A stretch of 35,273 nucleotides of DNA from Rhizobiaceae bacterium (GCA_027483885.1 JAIXTO010000022.1:1-35273), one strand, 5' to 3'; shown: positions 8,406-16,513, counted from the first letter of the stretch. Notes: generated by a model not told the origin, from the sequence alone. Translations and numbers: made by a program.

Positions 8406-10529
8406 ATGAACGTGACGACCCCGATCTCCGCCAAATCTGCCATTGGTCATACGGTGTGCCCGCATGACTGTCCCTCCGCCTGTGCGCTCGATATCGATCT
8501 GACGCCCGATGGCCGCATCGGCCGGGTGCGGGGCGCGAACGCCAACAGTTATACGGCCGGCGTCATCTGCGCCAAGGTCGCCCGTTATGCCGAGCGCCTC
8601 TACCATCCCGGCCGCCTGATGACACCCAAGCGCCGCATCGGCGCAAAGGGCGAAGGTGTGTGGCAAGAGGTGACGTGGGAGGCCGCGCTCGACGAGATCG
8701 CCGACGCCTTCGTCAAGGCCGAAGCTGCCCATGGGGCAGAGGCCATCTGGCCCTATTTCTACGCCGGCACGATGGGGCAGGTGCAGCGCGATTCCATCGA
8801 GCGGTTGCGCCACGCCAAGCACTATTCCGGTTTCTTCGGCTCGATCTGCACCAATATGGCCTGGACCGGTTATGTGATGGGAACCGGCGCGCTGCGCGGT
8901 CCCGATCCCAGAGAAATGGCCAAATCCGATTGCGTCGTCATCTGGGGCACCAATCCGGTCGCCACCCAGGTCAATGTCATGACCCACGCGATCAAGGCCC
9001 GCAAGGAACGCGGCGCAAAAATCGTCGTGGTCGATGTCTATGACAGCCCGACGATGAAGCAGGCGGACATCAGAATCGTGCTGAAGCCCGGCACGGATGC
9101 AGCGCTTGCCTGCGCGCTCATGCATATCGCCTTCCGCGACGGGTATGCCGACCGCGCCTATATGCAGAAATTCGCCGACGATCCGGCAGGGCTTGAAGCG
9201 CATCTTGAAACCCGGACGCCGCACTGGGCCTCGGCCATAACAGGGCTTTCGGTGGAAGAGATCGAGGCGTTCGGCCGGCTGGTCGGCACAACGAAAAAGA
9301 CCTTTTTCCGCCTCGGCTACGGCTTTACCCGCCAGCGCAACGGCAGCGTTGCTATGCATGCGGCGTTGTCTCTCGCCACCGTTCTCGGCTCATGGCAATA
9401 TGAAGGCGGCGGCGCCTTTCATAACAATGGCGAAATCTTCAAGCTCGACAAACGCGAACTGATGGGCACGTCCTACATGGACCCGGATGTGCGCATGCTC
9501 GACCAGTCGCAGATCGGCCGCGTGCTGACCGGTGATGCGGTGGCGCTTCGCCATCGCGGCCCGGTGACGGCGCTTCTCATCCAGAACACCAACCCGATGA
9601 ACATTGCCCCGGAGCAGCGGTTGGTGCGCGAGGGCTTTGCCCGGCCGGACCTGTTTTCCGCCGTCCACGAGCATTTCATGACCGAAACGGCCGAGATGGC
9701 CGATATCGTGCTGCCCGCCACCATGTTCGTCGAACATGACGATCTCTACCGCGCCGGCGGCCAGAACCACATTCTTCTCGGCCCGAAACTGGTCGAGCCG
9801 CCGGAGACGGTGCGCACCAATCTCTTTGTCATCGAGGAACTGGCAAAGCGCCTTGGCGTGTCGGATTATCCGGGCTTTGGCTTGAACGAGCGGGAGCATA
9901 TCGACCGCATGCTGCTGCCGAACGGTTATCCGGGTTATGACCAGCTTCTTGTCGACAAGTGGATCGACTGTCAGCCGGCCTTCGAGGATGCACATTATCT
10001 CAACGGCTTTGGTTATGCGGACGGAAAGTTCCGCTTCCGGCCCGACTGGGAAAATGGCCCGTCTCCGAACAAGACGCCGGCAAGCCTTGGGGCGCTTGGC
10101 CCCTACGACCAGCTTCCGCCGTTCCCCGACCAGGTGGACGTGATCGAGGTGGCAAACGAGGCGTATCCGTTCCGCCTTGCCACGTCGCCGGCGCGCAACT
10201 TCTTGAACTCCACCTTTGCCGAGACAAAAACCTCGCGCGACAAGGAAGGCCGCCCGGAGGTGATGGTGCATCCCGATGATGCCGCAGCGCTTTCGATCGC
10301 CGATGGAGATATTGTCCGCATCGGCAATCCCCGCGGCTCGCTGCGCATCCATGCGAAGATCACATCCGGCGCCCGGCGCGGTGTGCTGGTGGCCGAGGGC
10401 CTGTGGCCGAACAAGGCGCATCTCGATGGCGAGGGCATCAATATCCTGACCGGTGCCGACCCCGTCGCGCCTTACGGCGGCGCGGCCGTCCACGATAACC
10501 GGGTCAATATCAGCAAGGACGATGCATGA
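8406..10529 (+). CDS. Molybdopterin-dependent oxidoreductase with N-terminal [4Fe-4S] site
   Basis: This 707-residue protein belongs to the DMSO reductase superfamily. The N-terminal iron-sulfur domain has Cys18, Cys22, Cys26 (CPHDCPSAC) and Cys55 (GVICAK). The central domain that binds bis-molybdopterin guanine dinucleotide spans about 65-560 (VVIWGTNPVATQ, NTNPMNIAPE, MADIVLPATMFVEHDD). The C-terminal cofactor-binding barrel is about 590-700 (RPEVMVHPDDAAALSIADGDIVRI). No Tat or Sec signal is seen, so it is probably cytoplasmic. The substrate cannot be read from the sequence. I start at the ATG at 8406, preceded by AGGAAAGG, not the upstream in-frame TTG. The stop overlaps the Nudix gene by 4 bases. 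No electron-transfer subunit is adjacent. Confidence 0.88.
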   Translation: MNVTTPISAKSAIGHTVCPHDCPSACALDIDLTPDGRIGRVRGANANSYTAGVICAKVARYAERLYHPGRLMTPKRRIGAKGEGVWQEVTWEAALDEIADAFVKAEAAHGAEAIWPYFYAGTMGQVQRDSIERLRHAKHYSGFFGSICTNMAWTGYVMGTGALRGPDPREMAKSDCVVIWGTNPVATQVNVMTHAIKARKERGAKIVVVDVYDSPTMKQADIRIVLKPGTDAALACALMHIAFRDGYADRAYMQKFADDPAGLEAHLETRTPHWASAITGLSVEEIEAFGRLVGTTKKTFFRLGYGFTRQRNGSVAMHAALSLATVLGSWQYEGGGAFHNNGEIFKLDKRELMGTSYMDPDVRMLDQSQIGRVLTGDAVALRHRGPVTALLIQNTNPMNIAPEQRLVREGFARPDLFSAVHEHFMTETAEMADIVLPATMFVEHDDLYRAGGQNHILLGPKLVEPPETVRTNLFVIEELAKRLGVSDYPGFGLNEREHIDRMLLPNGYPGYDQLLVDKWIDCQPAFEDAHYLNGFGYADGKFRFRPDWENGPSPNKTPASLGALGPYDQLPPFPDQVDVIEVANEAYPFRLATSPARNFLNSTFAETKTSRDKEGRPEVMVHPDDAAALSIADGDIVRIGNPRGSLRIHAKITSGARRGVLVAEGLWPNKAHLDGEGINILTGADPVAPYGGAAVHDNRVNISKDDA

Positions 10530-11119
10530 CGCAGCATGACAAGGCGAAGATCGAGATCGTCGAGAAGAAGCTTCTCTCCGACAACTGGTATTTTCTGAAC
10601 AAGATCACCTTCGATTATACCGATGGCAAGGGTCATACCCAGCGGCTCGAACGCGAGGTTTATGATCGCGGCAACGGCGCCACGATCCTGCTTTACGATC
10701 CAAAACGCGATATCGTCGTGCTGGTGCGCCAGTTCCGCATTCCGGCCTTCGTCAACGGCCATCCCGGCTGGCTCATCGAAACACCGGCCGGCCTTCTGGA
10801 CGGCGACCATCCGGAAGAGGCGATCCGCCGCGAGGCGATCGAGGAAACCGGTTATCAGGTGCGCGACGTCAAGTTCCTGTTCAAGTGCTTCATGTCGCCC
10901 GGATCGGTGACCGAACTGGTGCATTTTTTCGCCGCCGTCATCGATACCGAAGACCGCGTCGCGGAAGGCGGTGGCCTGGATGAGGAGAGCGAAAATATCG
11001 AGGTCATGGAAGTGGCGCTGAAAGATGCGCTCGCGATGATCGAGAGCGGAGAAATCTGCGATGGCAAGACCATCATGCTGCTGCACTGGCTGGTGATGAA
11101 CCGCCAGACGCTGGCCTGA
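10526..11119 (+). CDS. nudK: Nudix hydrolase, GDP-mannose pyrophosphatase NudK type
   Basis: This 197-residue protein has a Nudix box whose core is REAIEETGY, preceded by ETPAGLLDGDHPEEAIR. The exact spacing of this segment, one residue longer than the textbook consensus, is the arrangement I recall for E. coli NudK. NudK splits GDP-mannose and related nucleoside diphosphate sugars at the pyrophosphate, with Mg2+ held by the Glu residues of the box. The N-terminal half, LEREVYDRGNGATILLYDPKRD, also fits. The ATG overlaps the molybdoenzyme stop as ATGA, so the two are translationally coupled, and a strong terminator follows 37 bases after its stop. Whether its partner in vivo is GDP-mannose, or a nucleotide related to the molybdenum cofactor, is open. 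Confidence 0.88.
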   Translation: MTQHDKAKIEIVEKKLLSDNWYFLNKITFDYTDGKGHTQRLEREVYDRGNGATILLYDPKRDIVVLVRQFRIPAFVNGHPGWLIETPAGLLDGDHPEEAIRREAIEETGYQVRDVKFLFKCFMSPGSVTELVHFFAAVIDTEDRVAEGGGLDEESENIEVMEVALKDALAMIESGEICDGKTIMLLHWLVMNRQTLA

Positions 11120-11156
11120 GTTCGAGGGCGGCGCGTCGCACTCTTTTTGCCTTGTG

Positions 11157-11187
11157 CGGCTCGCCTCCCGGCGGGCCGTTTTCGTTT
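11157..11187 (+). terminator. Rho-independent terminator after the molybdoenzyme-Nudix pair
   Basis: A 9-bp stem (CGGCTCGCC at 11157-11165 with GGCGGGCCG at 11170-11178, one T-G wobble) closes the loop TCCC and is followed by TTTTCGTTT. It separates the molybdoenzyme transcript from the BigR promoter, which begins about 20 bases later. Confidence 0.9.
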
Positions 11188-11210
11188 CACATCGGGGTTG
11201 CGCTTCGCGT

Positions 11211-11246
11211 CAATATACGTTATATGAAATTATATAATGTATATTG
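11211..11246. promoter_or_regulatory. BigR operator: 36-bp A+T-rich palindrome
   Basis: Two 15-base arms, CAATATACGTTATAT (11211-11225) and ATATAATGTATATTG (11232-11246), are inverted repeats matching at 14 of 15 positions, around the six-base centre GAAATT. BigR of Xylella and Agrobacterium is known to bind an A+T-rich palindrome in front of its own operon, so the assignment follows from context. A TATAAT at 11233-11238 lies inside the right arm, and TTGCGC (11198-11203) is spaced 17 bases from TATATG (11221-11226), so a bound repressor would cover the -10 region. The ribosome-binding site GAGGA of the first gene starts at the palindrome's right border. Confidence 0.85.
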
Positions 11247-11257
11247 AGGACGCCGCC

Positions 11258-12550
11258 ATGAAGACCATTGTCGTCAACCCACTCTTCAGCATTTCCGACC
11301 AGCCGGCGCTGGCGGAGATTGCAGATCTTGGCGCAAACGGCACCCGTTGCCTGATCAACCTGCGGCCGGATGCGGAGGAGGGTGCGCCCGGCAGCAAGGC
11401 GGAAAAGCGGGCGGCCGAGGATTCAGGCCTCAACTACCGCTTCATTCCCGTGACCGTTGCCGATCTGACCGAAGCGGATGTCGACGCTTTTCGCACAGCC
11501 CTTGCTGAGAGCAAGGGGCCGGTGCTTGCCCATTGCAGAAGCGGCATGCGGGCGCTTCTGCTTTATGTTCTGGTCGAGGTGATCGACGGGCGCATGGCGC
11601 TGGAGGAAGTTACAGCCTTTGGCGAGGCCCACGGTTTCGACCTGTCTCCTGCCGTTAACTGGCTGCAAAACCGCGCCGGCAAGAGCCCCCGGGTCAAGGC
11701 CTTCTTCGATCCACGCACCTGGAGCGTCCAGTATGTCGTCTCCGATCCCGCGACCCGCCGCTGCGCCATCATCGATCCGGTTCTCGATTATGACGAAAAA
11801 TCCGGCCAGACCTCGACCGAAAACGCCGACCGTATCCTGGCCTACATTGCCGCCGAAGGGCTGACGGTGGAGTGGATCCTCGACACGCATCCGCATGCCG
11901 ATCATTTTTCCGCCGCCTTCTACCTGAAGCAAAAAACCGGCGCGCCGTCTGCCATCGGCGATCATGTGGTCGAGGTGCAAAAGCTCTGGAAGGGTTTTTA
12001 CAACTGGCCTTCTCTCGCCACGGATGGCTCACAATGGGATCGGCTGTTTGGCGACGGTGAAACCTTCTCCATCGGCACGCTTTCGGCGCGGGTCATGTTT
12101 TCGCCCGGTCATACGCTTGCCTCCATCACCTATGTCATCGGCGATGCCGCCTTCATTCACGATACGATCTTCATGCCCGACAGTGGCACGGCCCGCGCCG
12201 ATTTTCCGGGCGGCAGTGCGCAGGCGCTGTTTGCCTCGATTTCTGCTATCCTCTCACTGCCGGATGAGACGCGGCTGTTTACCGGCCATGACTACCAGCC
12301 GGGCGGGCGCCACGTGCGCTATGAAAGTACGGTTGCCCGGCAAAAGGCGCAGAACCCGCATCTGGCCGGCATCGACAAGGCTGCCTTCGTGGCGCTGCGG
12401 GATGCGCGCGACCGCACCCTGCCGATGCCCAAGCTCATTCTGCATGCACTGCAGGTCAATGTGCGCGGCGGGCGTCTGCCGGAACCGGAGGACAACGGCC
12501 GGCGCTACCTCAAGATCCCGCTCAACACACTGGAAGGGGCCGTATGGTGA
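11258..12550 (+). CDS. blh: Beta-lactamase-like hydrolase Blh: rhodanese-like DUF442 domain fused to a persulfide dioxygenase domain
   Basis: This 430-residue fusion has two parts. Residues 1-135 are a DUF442 (TIGR01244-like) phosphatase/rhodanese-fold domain with the active-site loop CRSGMR, Cys93. Residues 145-430 are a metallo-beta-lactamase fold of the ETHE1/persulfide dioxygenase type: His211-x-His213-x-Asp215-His216, His285 in GHT, Asp302 and His344 in TGHDY. ETHE1 enzymes use a single iron to oxidise glutathione persulfide to sulfite; the N-terminal domain would handle sulfane sulfur. The chosen ATG has GAGGA upstream; an earlier ATG at 11237 lies inside the operator and is unlikely. 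It is the first gene of the BigR operon, ending in an overlap with bigR. Confidence 0.93.
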   Translation: MKTIVVNPLFSISDQPALAEIADLGANGTRCLINLRPDAEEGAPGSKAEKRAAEDSGLNYRFIPVTVADLTEADVDAFRTALAESKGPVLAHCRSGMRALLLYVLVEVIDGRMALEEVTAFGEAHGFDLSPAVNWLQNRAGKSPRVKAFFDPRTWSVQYVVSDPATRRCAIIDPVLDYDEKSGQTSTENADRILAYIAAEGLTVEWILDTHPHADHFSAAFYLKQKTGAPSAIGDHVVEVQKLWKGFYNWPSLATDGSQWDRLFGDGETFSIGTLSARVMFSPGHTLASITYVIGDAAFIHDTIFMPDSGTARADFPGGSAQALFASISAILSLPDETRLFTGHDYQPGGRHVRYESTVARQKAQNPHLAGIDKAAFVALRDARDRTLPMPKLILHALQVNVRGGRLPEPEDNGRRYLKIPLNTLEGAVW

Positions 12551-12891
12551 TGGATTTCTCAACCCTGAAGGCCATGTCCGGCATGACGCCGCAGGCCATG
12601 GAGGCGCGCGCCACAGAAGTGGCCGGCCATCTGAAGGTGCTCGCCCATCCGGCGCGCCTGATGCTGGTCTGCACCCTGGTCGAGGGTGAATACTCCGTCG
12701 GCGCGCTCGAAGAAAAGCTCGACCTGCACCAGCCGACACTCTCCCAGCAGCTGACAGTGCTTCGGGAAGCCGGCATCGTGGAAACGCGCAAGGAGGGCAA
12801 GCAGGTGTTCTACCGCCTGACGGAGGCAAAGACGGCGCAGCTGATCGCTGCCCTCTTCACCATCTTCTGCGCCGAGGAGATTGCGCCATGA
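12544..12891 (+). CDS. bigR: Redox-sensitive ArsR-family repressor BigR
   Basis: This is a 115-residue winged-helix regulator of the ArsR/SmtB family. The DNA-binding part is HPARLMLVCTLVEGEYSVGALEEKL, then HQPTLSQQLTVLREAGIV and the wing TRKEGKQVFYRLT. The only two cysteines, Cys43 and Cys109, are 66 residues apart, the same spacing as Cys42 and Cys108 of Xylella BigR, where sulfide or persulfide exposure links them and releases DNA. The start at 12544 has AAGGGG just upstream; an ATG at 12550 that overlaps the blh stop is the alternative and would remove two residues. The gene overlaps blh and the following transporter gene, so it is autoregulated within the operon. Confidence 0.93.
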   Translation: MVMDFSTLKAMSGMTPQAMEARATEVAGHLKVLAHPARLMLVCTLVEGEYSVGALEEKLDLHQPTLSQQLTVLREAGIVETRKEGKQVFYRLTEAKTAQLIAALFTIFCAEEIAP

Positions 12892-13295
12892 CCGGCTATC
12901 TTGCTTCCCTGTCCGGTGGCCTGCTGATCGGATTGTCTGCCATTTCCTATCTCATCCTGACCGGTCGTATCGCTGGCATCAGCGGCATTTTGGGCCGACT
13001 GGCCGGCGGTCATTCTGTTCTCGTCAACGGTGCCTTTGTCGTTGGCCTGATTGTCGGGCCTCTGATTTATGCGTTGGTGTTTGGCGCGCTCCCGCAGGTG
13101 ACACTCGTCGCCTCCACGCCGCTTCTCATCGTTGCGGGACTGCTGGTCGGCATCGGCTCGCGCATGGGCTCCGGCTGCACCAGCGGCCATGGCGTTTTGG
13201 GCCTTGCCCGGCTCTCGCCACGGTCGATGGTGGCTGTCGCAACCTTCCTTGCAAGCGGTATCGCAACCGTCACCCTGTTGAGGATCATCGGATGA
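12888..13295 (+). CDS. YeeE/YedE-family sulfur transporter, N-terminal half
   Basis: This is a 135-residue membrane protein with about four hydrophobic segments. The signature GSRMGSGCTSGHGVLGLARLS identifies the YeeE/YedE (DUF395) family, whose fused members such as TsuA bring thiosulfate into the cell; the Cys of GCTSGHG is the conserved pore cysteine. It overlaps bigR by 4 bases and the next half-transporter gene by 4 bases. The two halves are encoded separately here instead of as one long protein, an arrangement known for BigR operons. Direction of transport (uptake or export of reduced sulfur) is not evident from sequence. Confidence 0.9.
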   Translation: MTGYLASLSGGLLIGLSAISYLILTGRIAGISGILGRLAGGHSVLVNGAFVVGLIVGPLIYALVFGALPQVTLVASTPLLIVAGLLVGIGSRMGSGCTSGHGVLGLARLSPRSMVAVATFLASGIATVTLLRIIG

Positions 13296-13723
13296 GTTTC
13301 GATCTTCGCCAACCTCTCGCCGCCCTTGGCTGCGGCGCCCTTTTCGCCTTCGGGCTTTCGCTGTCGGGCATGCTCGATCCGGCCCGTATCCAGGGTTTTC
13401 TCGATCTCTTCGGCGCCTGGGACCCAAGCCTTGCTTTTGTGCTCGGCGGTGCCGTTTCTGTGGCCATGGTCGGCATGGTTCTGGTGCGCCGCATGGCCCG
13501 CCCGGTGCTGGCGCAGACGTTTCACATCCCGCAGAGCCGGGTGATCGACCGGCCGCTGGTTCTCGGTTCGGCGATCTTCGGCATTGGCTGGGGGCTTGGC
13601 GGCCTCTGCCCGGGGCCGGCGCTTGCAGCACTTTCTCTTGGCCTCATGCCGGTTGCCGTCTTCGTTCTGGCGATGGTCGCCGGCATGGTCATCCATGACC
13701 GTCTTTTGTCGGGACGCGTGTGA
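13292..13723 (+). CDS. YeeE/YedE-family sulfur transporter, C-terminal half
   Basis: This 143-residue membrane protein starts at the ATG at 13292 that overlaps the previous stop (ATGA). An open frame further upstream in the same phase is only a shadow of the first half. It begins MSFDLRQPLAALGCGALFAFGLSLSGM and has the second family signature GIGWGLGGLCPGPALAALS with a conserved Cys, then a hydrophobic C-terminus. It presumably pairs with the protein encoded just upstream to form one channel. Both halves keep their cysteine motifs, so the split looks functional and not degenerate. Its stop overlaps the next start as TGATG. Confidence 0.9.
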   Translation: MSFDLRQPLAALGCGALFAFGLSLSGMLDPARIQGFLDLFGAWDPSLAFVLGGAVSVAMVGMVLVRRMARPVLAQTFHIPQSRVIDRPLVLGSAIFGIGWGLGGLCPGPALAALSLGLMPVAVFVLAMVAGMVIHDRLLSGRV

Positions 13724-14505
13724 TGTCGGATATGCTGGTGGCCGCCGTCGGCTCGGGCAGTCTCGTCGGTTTCACGCTCGGGCTTCTCGGCGGTGGAGGC
13801 TCGATCCTTGCCACGCCGCTCCTGCTTTACGTCGTGGGTGTCACCTCGCCGCATGTGGCGATCGGCACCGGCGCGCTGGCGGTTGCCGTCAATGCGGCTG
13901 CCAATTTTGCCAACCATGCCATGAAGGGCCATGTCCGCTGGCGCTGCGGGCTGATATTTTCGGTGTTCGGCGTGGCGGGCGCCTTTGGCGGCTCGACGCT
14001 TGGCAAGGCCATAGACGGCTCGAAGCTTCTGCTTCTGTTCGGCTTGATCATGATCGTTGTCGGCGTGTTGATGCTGCGCAAGCGCGCTGTCGCGGTGGAT
14101 ACCGGTGTGCGCAAGGATGATCTTGCCACCTGCGCGCTGACGGCGGTCGTGGCCGTCGCAACCGGGGCAGCCTCCGGCTTCTTCGGCATCGGCGGCGGCT
14201 TTCTGATTGTTCCAGCGCTGATGTTTGCAACGGGCATGCCGATGATCGATGCCATCGGCACGTCGCTGATGGCGGTGACGGCGTTCGGCCTTGCAACGGC
14301 CGGCAATTACGCGCTCTCGGGGCTGGTCGATTGGCCGCTGGCGGGCGAATTCATTCTGGGTGGCGTGATCGGGGGTGTCATCGGCACAATTGCGTCGACC
14401 TGGCTCTGCACCTACAAAAACGTGCTGAACCGTATCTTTGCCGGCGTCATCTTTGTCGTCGCCGCCTATGTGATCTATCGCAGCCTCGGCGCGCTTGGCG
14501 CCTGA
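13723..14505 (+). CDS. TauE/SafE-family sulfite/anion exporter
   Basis: This 260-residue polytopic protein has about eight hydrophobic segments. The two family repeats are visible: VGFTLGLLGGGGSILATPLLLYVVGV near the N-terminus and ASGFFGIGGGFLIVPALMFATGMPM near residue 150. TauE/SafE proteins export small organic or inorganic sulfur anions; placed after a persulfide dioxygenase that makes sulfite, sulfite efflux is the likely job (inference). I chose the ATG at 13723, which overlaps the previous stop; a GTG three bases earlier is also open. This is the last gene of the BigR operon. Its stop codon lies in a hairpin shared with convergent purN. Confidence 0.9.
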   Translation: MSDMLVAAVGSGSLVGFTLGLLGGGGSILATPLLLYVVGVTSPHVAIGTGALAVAVNAAANFANHAMKGHVRWRCGLIFSVFGVAGAFGGSTLGKAIDGSKLLLLFGLIMIVVGVLMLRKRAVAVDTGVRKDDLATCALTAVVAVATGAASGFFGIGGGFLIVPALMFATGMPMIDAIGTSLMAVTAFGLATAGNYALSGLVDWPLAGEFILGGVIGGVIGTIASTWLCTYKNVLNRIFAGVIFVVAAYVIYRSLGALGA

Positions 14506-14520
14506 GGTTTTCTCAGGCGC
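14498..14520. terminator. Hairpin spanning both convergent stop codons (TauE/SafE gene and purN)
   Basis: The arms GCGCCTGAG (14498-14506) and CTCAGGCGC (14512-14520) are perfectly complementary around the loop GTTTT. The plus-strand TGA stop (14503-14505) pairs exactly with the minus-strand purN stop (14513-14515). There is no following T run on either strand, so it is not a canonical intrinsic terminator, but its position between convergent genes 7 bases apart suggests a bidirectional 3'-end or mRNA-stabilising hairpin. Confidence 0.7.
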
Positions 14521-15169
14521 TGATCAGGCTTGCGCCGGCATCCACCACGGCGCCGTCGCGCCGAACGCTGCCGTCTGCCAGCATCTGCACGCGGCCCTCT
14601 GCCACCAGCTTCAGCGCTAGCGGATAGGTGCGGTGTTCGACGGCAAGCAGCCGGGCCGCCAGCGTCTCGGCAGTGTCCTCAGGCAGGATCGGCACCACGG
14701 ACTGGGCAATGACCGGACCTTCGTCCATACCTTCGGTGACGAAATGCACCGTGCAGCCGGTGACCAGCATGCCGGCATCAAGCGCCCGCTGATGCGTGTG
14801 CAGGCCGGGAAACAGCGGCAGGAGGGAAGGGTGGATGTTGAGGATCCGCCCGGCATAGGGCCGGATGAAATCAGCGGACAGAAGCCGCATATAACCGGCA
14901 AGGCAGACGAGATCCGGCTGAAGTGCTGCAAGTGCTGCGAGAATGGCTGCTTCATGCGCCGCCTTGTCGGCAAAATCGCGCCGCTCGAAGGCAAAGGTTT
15001 TTATGCCGCGCGCCTCGGCCTTCGAAAGGCCGCCGGCGGTTTTCTTGTCGGCGATCACACCGACGATCTCGGCCGGAAAATCCGCAGCCGCCATCGCCTC
15101 CGACAGCGCCAGCATGTTGGAGCCGCCGCCGGAAATCAGAACGACAACGCGCTTACGGACCGGGCTCAT
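14513..15169 (-). CDS. purN: Phosphoribosylglycinamide formyltransferase 1
   Basis: This 218-residue enzyme transfers a formyl group from 10-formyltetrahydrofolate to GAR, the third step of purine synthesis. The phosphate-binding loop ISGGGSNM is at the N-terminus. The catalytic Asn-His-Asp triad lies in [14 protein letters not shown] (Asn, His) and [11 protein letters not shown] (Asp). Length is normal for PurN. The ATG overlaps the purM stop by 4 bases, so purM and purN are translationally coupled in the order usual for this pathway. Its 3' end is 7 bases from the convergent sulfur operon. Confidence 0.96.
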   Translation of the reverse strand: MSPVRKRVVVLISGGGSNMLALSEAMAAADFPAEIVGVIADKKTAGGLSKAEARGIKTFAFERRDFADKAAHEAAILAALAALQPDLVCLAGYMRLLSADFIRPYAGRILNIHPSLLPLFPGLHTHQRALDAGMLVTGCTVHFVTEGMDEGPVIAQSVVPILPEDTAETLAARLLAVEHRTYPLALKLVAEGRVQMLADGSVRRDGAVVDAGASLISA

Positions 15170-16239
15170 AGGGCAAGCGTGCCCTTGTAGATCGTGCCAG
15201 CGGCCCCTTCCGTGCGCGCCACCATGCGGCCGAGCGGCACAACGATCTCGCCTTCTGCGTTGAGAACCTCGGTCACGGCTGCCGCATGTTCCGGCGAAAC
15301 GACGGCGATCATGCCGACGCCGCAGTTGAAGGTGCGCAGCATTTCATGGGCTTCGACGCCCCCGGTCTTTGCCAGCCACGAAAAGACCGGCGGAACGGGA
15401 ATGCTGTCGAGATCGATTTCGGCCGCCAGATGATCCGGCAGGACGCGCGGAATATTGTCGGGAAAACCACCGCCTGTGATATGGGCGAGCGCCTTCAGCG
15501 CACCCGTCTCGCGGATCGCCTTCAAAAGCGGCTTCACATAGATGCGGGTCGGCGTCAGCAGGGCTTCGCCGAGCGTCTTGCCTTCGGCAAACGGGGCCGG
15601 TGCATCCCAGCCAAGGCCAGACAGCTCGACGATCTTGCGCACCAGCGAATAACCGTTGGAATGCACGCCCGAGGAGGCAAGGCCGAGAATAAGGTCGCCG
15701 GCCTGCAGGTCGCCGGTCGGCAGAAGTTGGCCGCGTTCGGCAGCGCCGACGGCAAAACCCGCCAGATCGTAATCGCCATCGCGGTACATGCCGGGCATTT
15801 CGGCGGTCTCGCCGCCGATCAGCGCGCAGCCGGCCTGGCGGCAGCCATCGGCAATGCCCAGAACGATCGCCGCACCCTGTTCCGGGTTCAGCTTGCCGGT
15901 TGCGAAATAATCGAGGAAGAACAGCGGTTCTGCGCCCTGCACCACGAGGTCGTTGACGCACATGGCGACAAGATCGATGCCCACGGTGTCGTGGCGGTCG
16001 GCGTCGATGGCGATTTTCAGCTTGGTGCCGACGCCGTCATTGGCGGCCACCAGAACCGGATCGGTAAAACCTGCAGCCTTCAGGTCGAACAACCCGCCAA
16101 AACCGCCGATTTCGCCATCGGCGCCGGGGCGGCGCGTCGAGCGCACGGCCGGCTTGATCTTTTCCACCATCAGGTTTCCGGCATCGATATCGACGCCCGC
16201 ATCGCTGTAGGTGAGACCGTTCTTGCCTGCTTCGCTCAT
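15166..16239 (-). CDS. purM: Phosphoribosylformylglycinamidine cyclo-ligase (AIR synthetase)
   Basis: This 357-residue ATP-dependent enzyme closes the imidazole ring of AIR in purine synthesis. The N-terminal part reads [22 protein letters not shown], where the YxDAGVDID motif is diagnostic. Later signatures are [34 protein letters not shown] and [16 protein letters not shown]. The AIRS C-terminal domain includes [17 protein letters not shown]. It is the first gene of the purM-purN pair, starting with GGAG 7 bases upstream of the ATG. A possible promoter lies at 16269-16297. Confidence 0.97.
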   Translation of the reverse strand: MSEAGKNGLTYSDAGVDIDAGNLMVEKIKPAVRSTRRPGADGEIGGFGGLFDLKAAGFTDPVLVAANDGVGTKLKIAIDADRHDTVGIDLVAMCVNDLVVQGAEPLFFLDYFATGKLNPEQGAAIVLGIADGCRQAGCALIGGETAEMPGMYRDGDYDLAGFAVGAAERGQLLPTGDLQAGDLILGLASSGVHSNGYSLVRKIVELSGLGWDAPAPFAEGKTLGEALLTPTRIYVKPLLKAIRETGALKALAHITGGGFPDNIPRVLPDHLAAEIDLDSIPVPPVFSWLAKTGGVEAHEMLRTFNCGVGMIAVVSPEHAAAVTEVLNAEGEIVVPLGRMVARTEGAAGTIYKGTLAL

Positions 16240-16268
16240 CGCCTGTCTCCGCTCGTGCCCGGCAGGTT

Positions 16269-16297
16269 CTTAAAGGCAGCGCTCGCGGGTGCGACAA
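16269..16297 (-). promoter_or_regulatory. Candidate promoter of purMN
   Basis: On the minus strand, TTGTCG (16297-16292) and TTTAAG (16274-16269) are separated by exactly 17 bases. The -10 element ends 29 bases before the purM ATG, a normal leader length. Matches to the consensus are partial, so this is a tentative call. Confidence 0.4.
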
Positions 16298-16483
16298 GAA
16301 CCTGCGCCAATAAACAAAGGCATTCCGCCTCCGGAAGCCAGGCGCGCAAACGCCGGCCGGTCGCGGGATCTGCCCGGAAGCGGTCGCCATTGCACGGCAC
16401 GCGGCCAGATGCAAGCGTCTGGCCGGGGAAACCCCTGTTTTCCAAGGTGTCCAATCGTGATTGCCTTGCGGGTTCGCAACCGC

Positions 16484-16513
16484 CTTGACCTTGCCTTGGG
16501 CACCGTCCTATCC
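16484..16513 (+). promoter_or_regulatory. Candidate promoter of the PerM-like/hdaA transcript
   Basis: CTTGAC at 16484-16489 equals the rhizobial housekeeping -35 consensus, and CTATCC at 16508-16513 matches four of six bases of the rhizobial CTATAT -10 element, 18 bases away. The gene starts at 16550, leaving a leader of about 30 bases. Confidence 0.5.

Noticed and set aside
11237-11257. ATG at 11237 as the start of blh
   Set aside because: It lies inside the BigR palindrome and has no ribosome-binding site; the ATG at 11258 follows GAGGA.
12881-13291. Long open frame reading through from bigR into the second half-transporter
   Set aside because: Its first 137 codons overlap the real first half-transporter in another phase and have no hydrophobic or family pattern.
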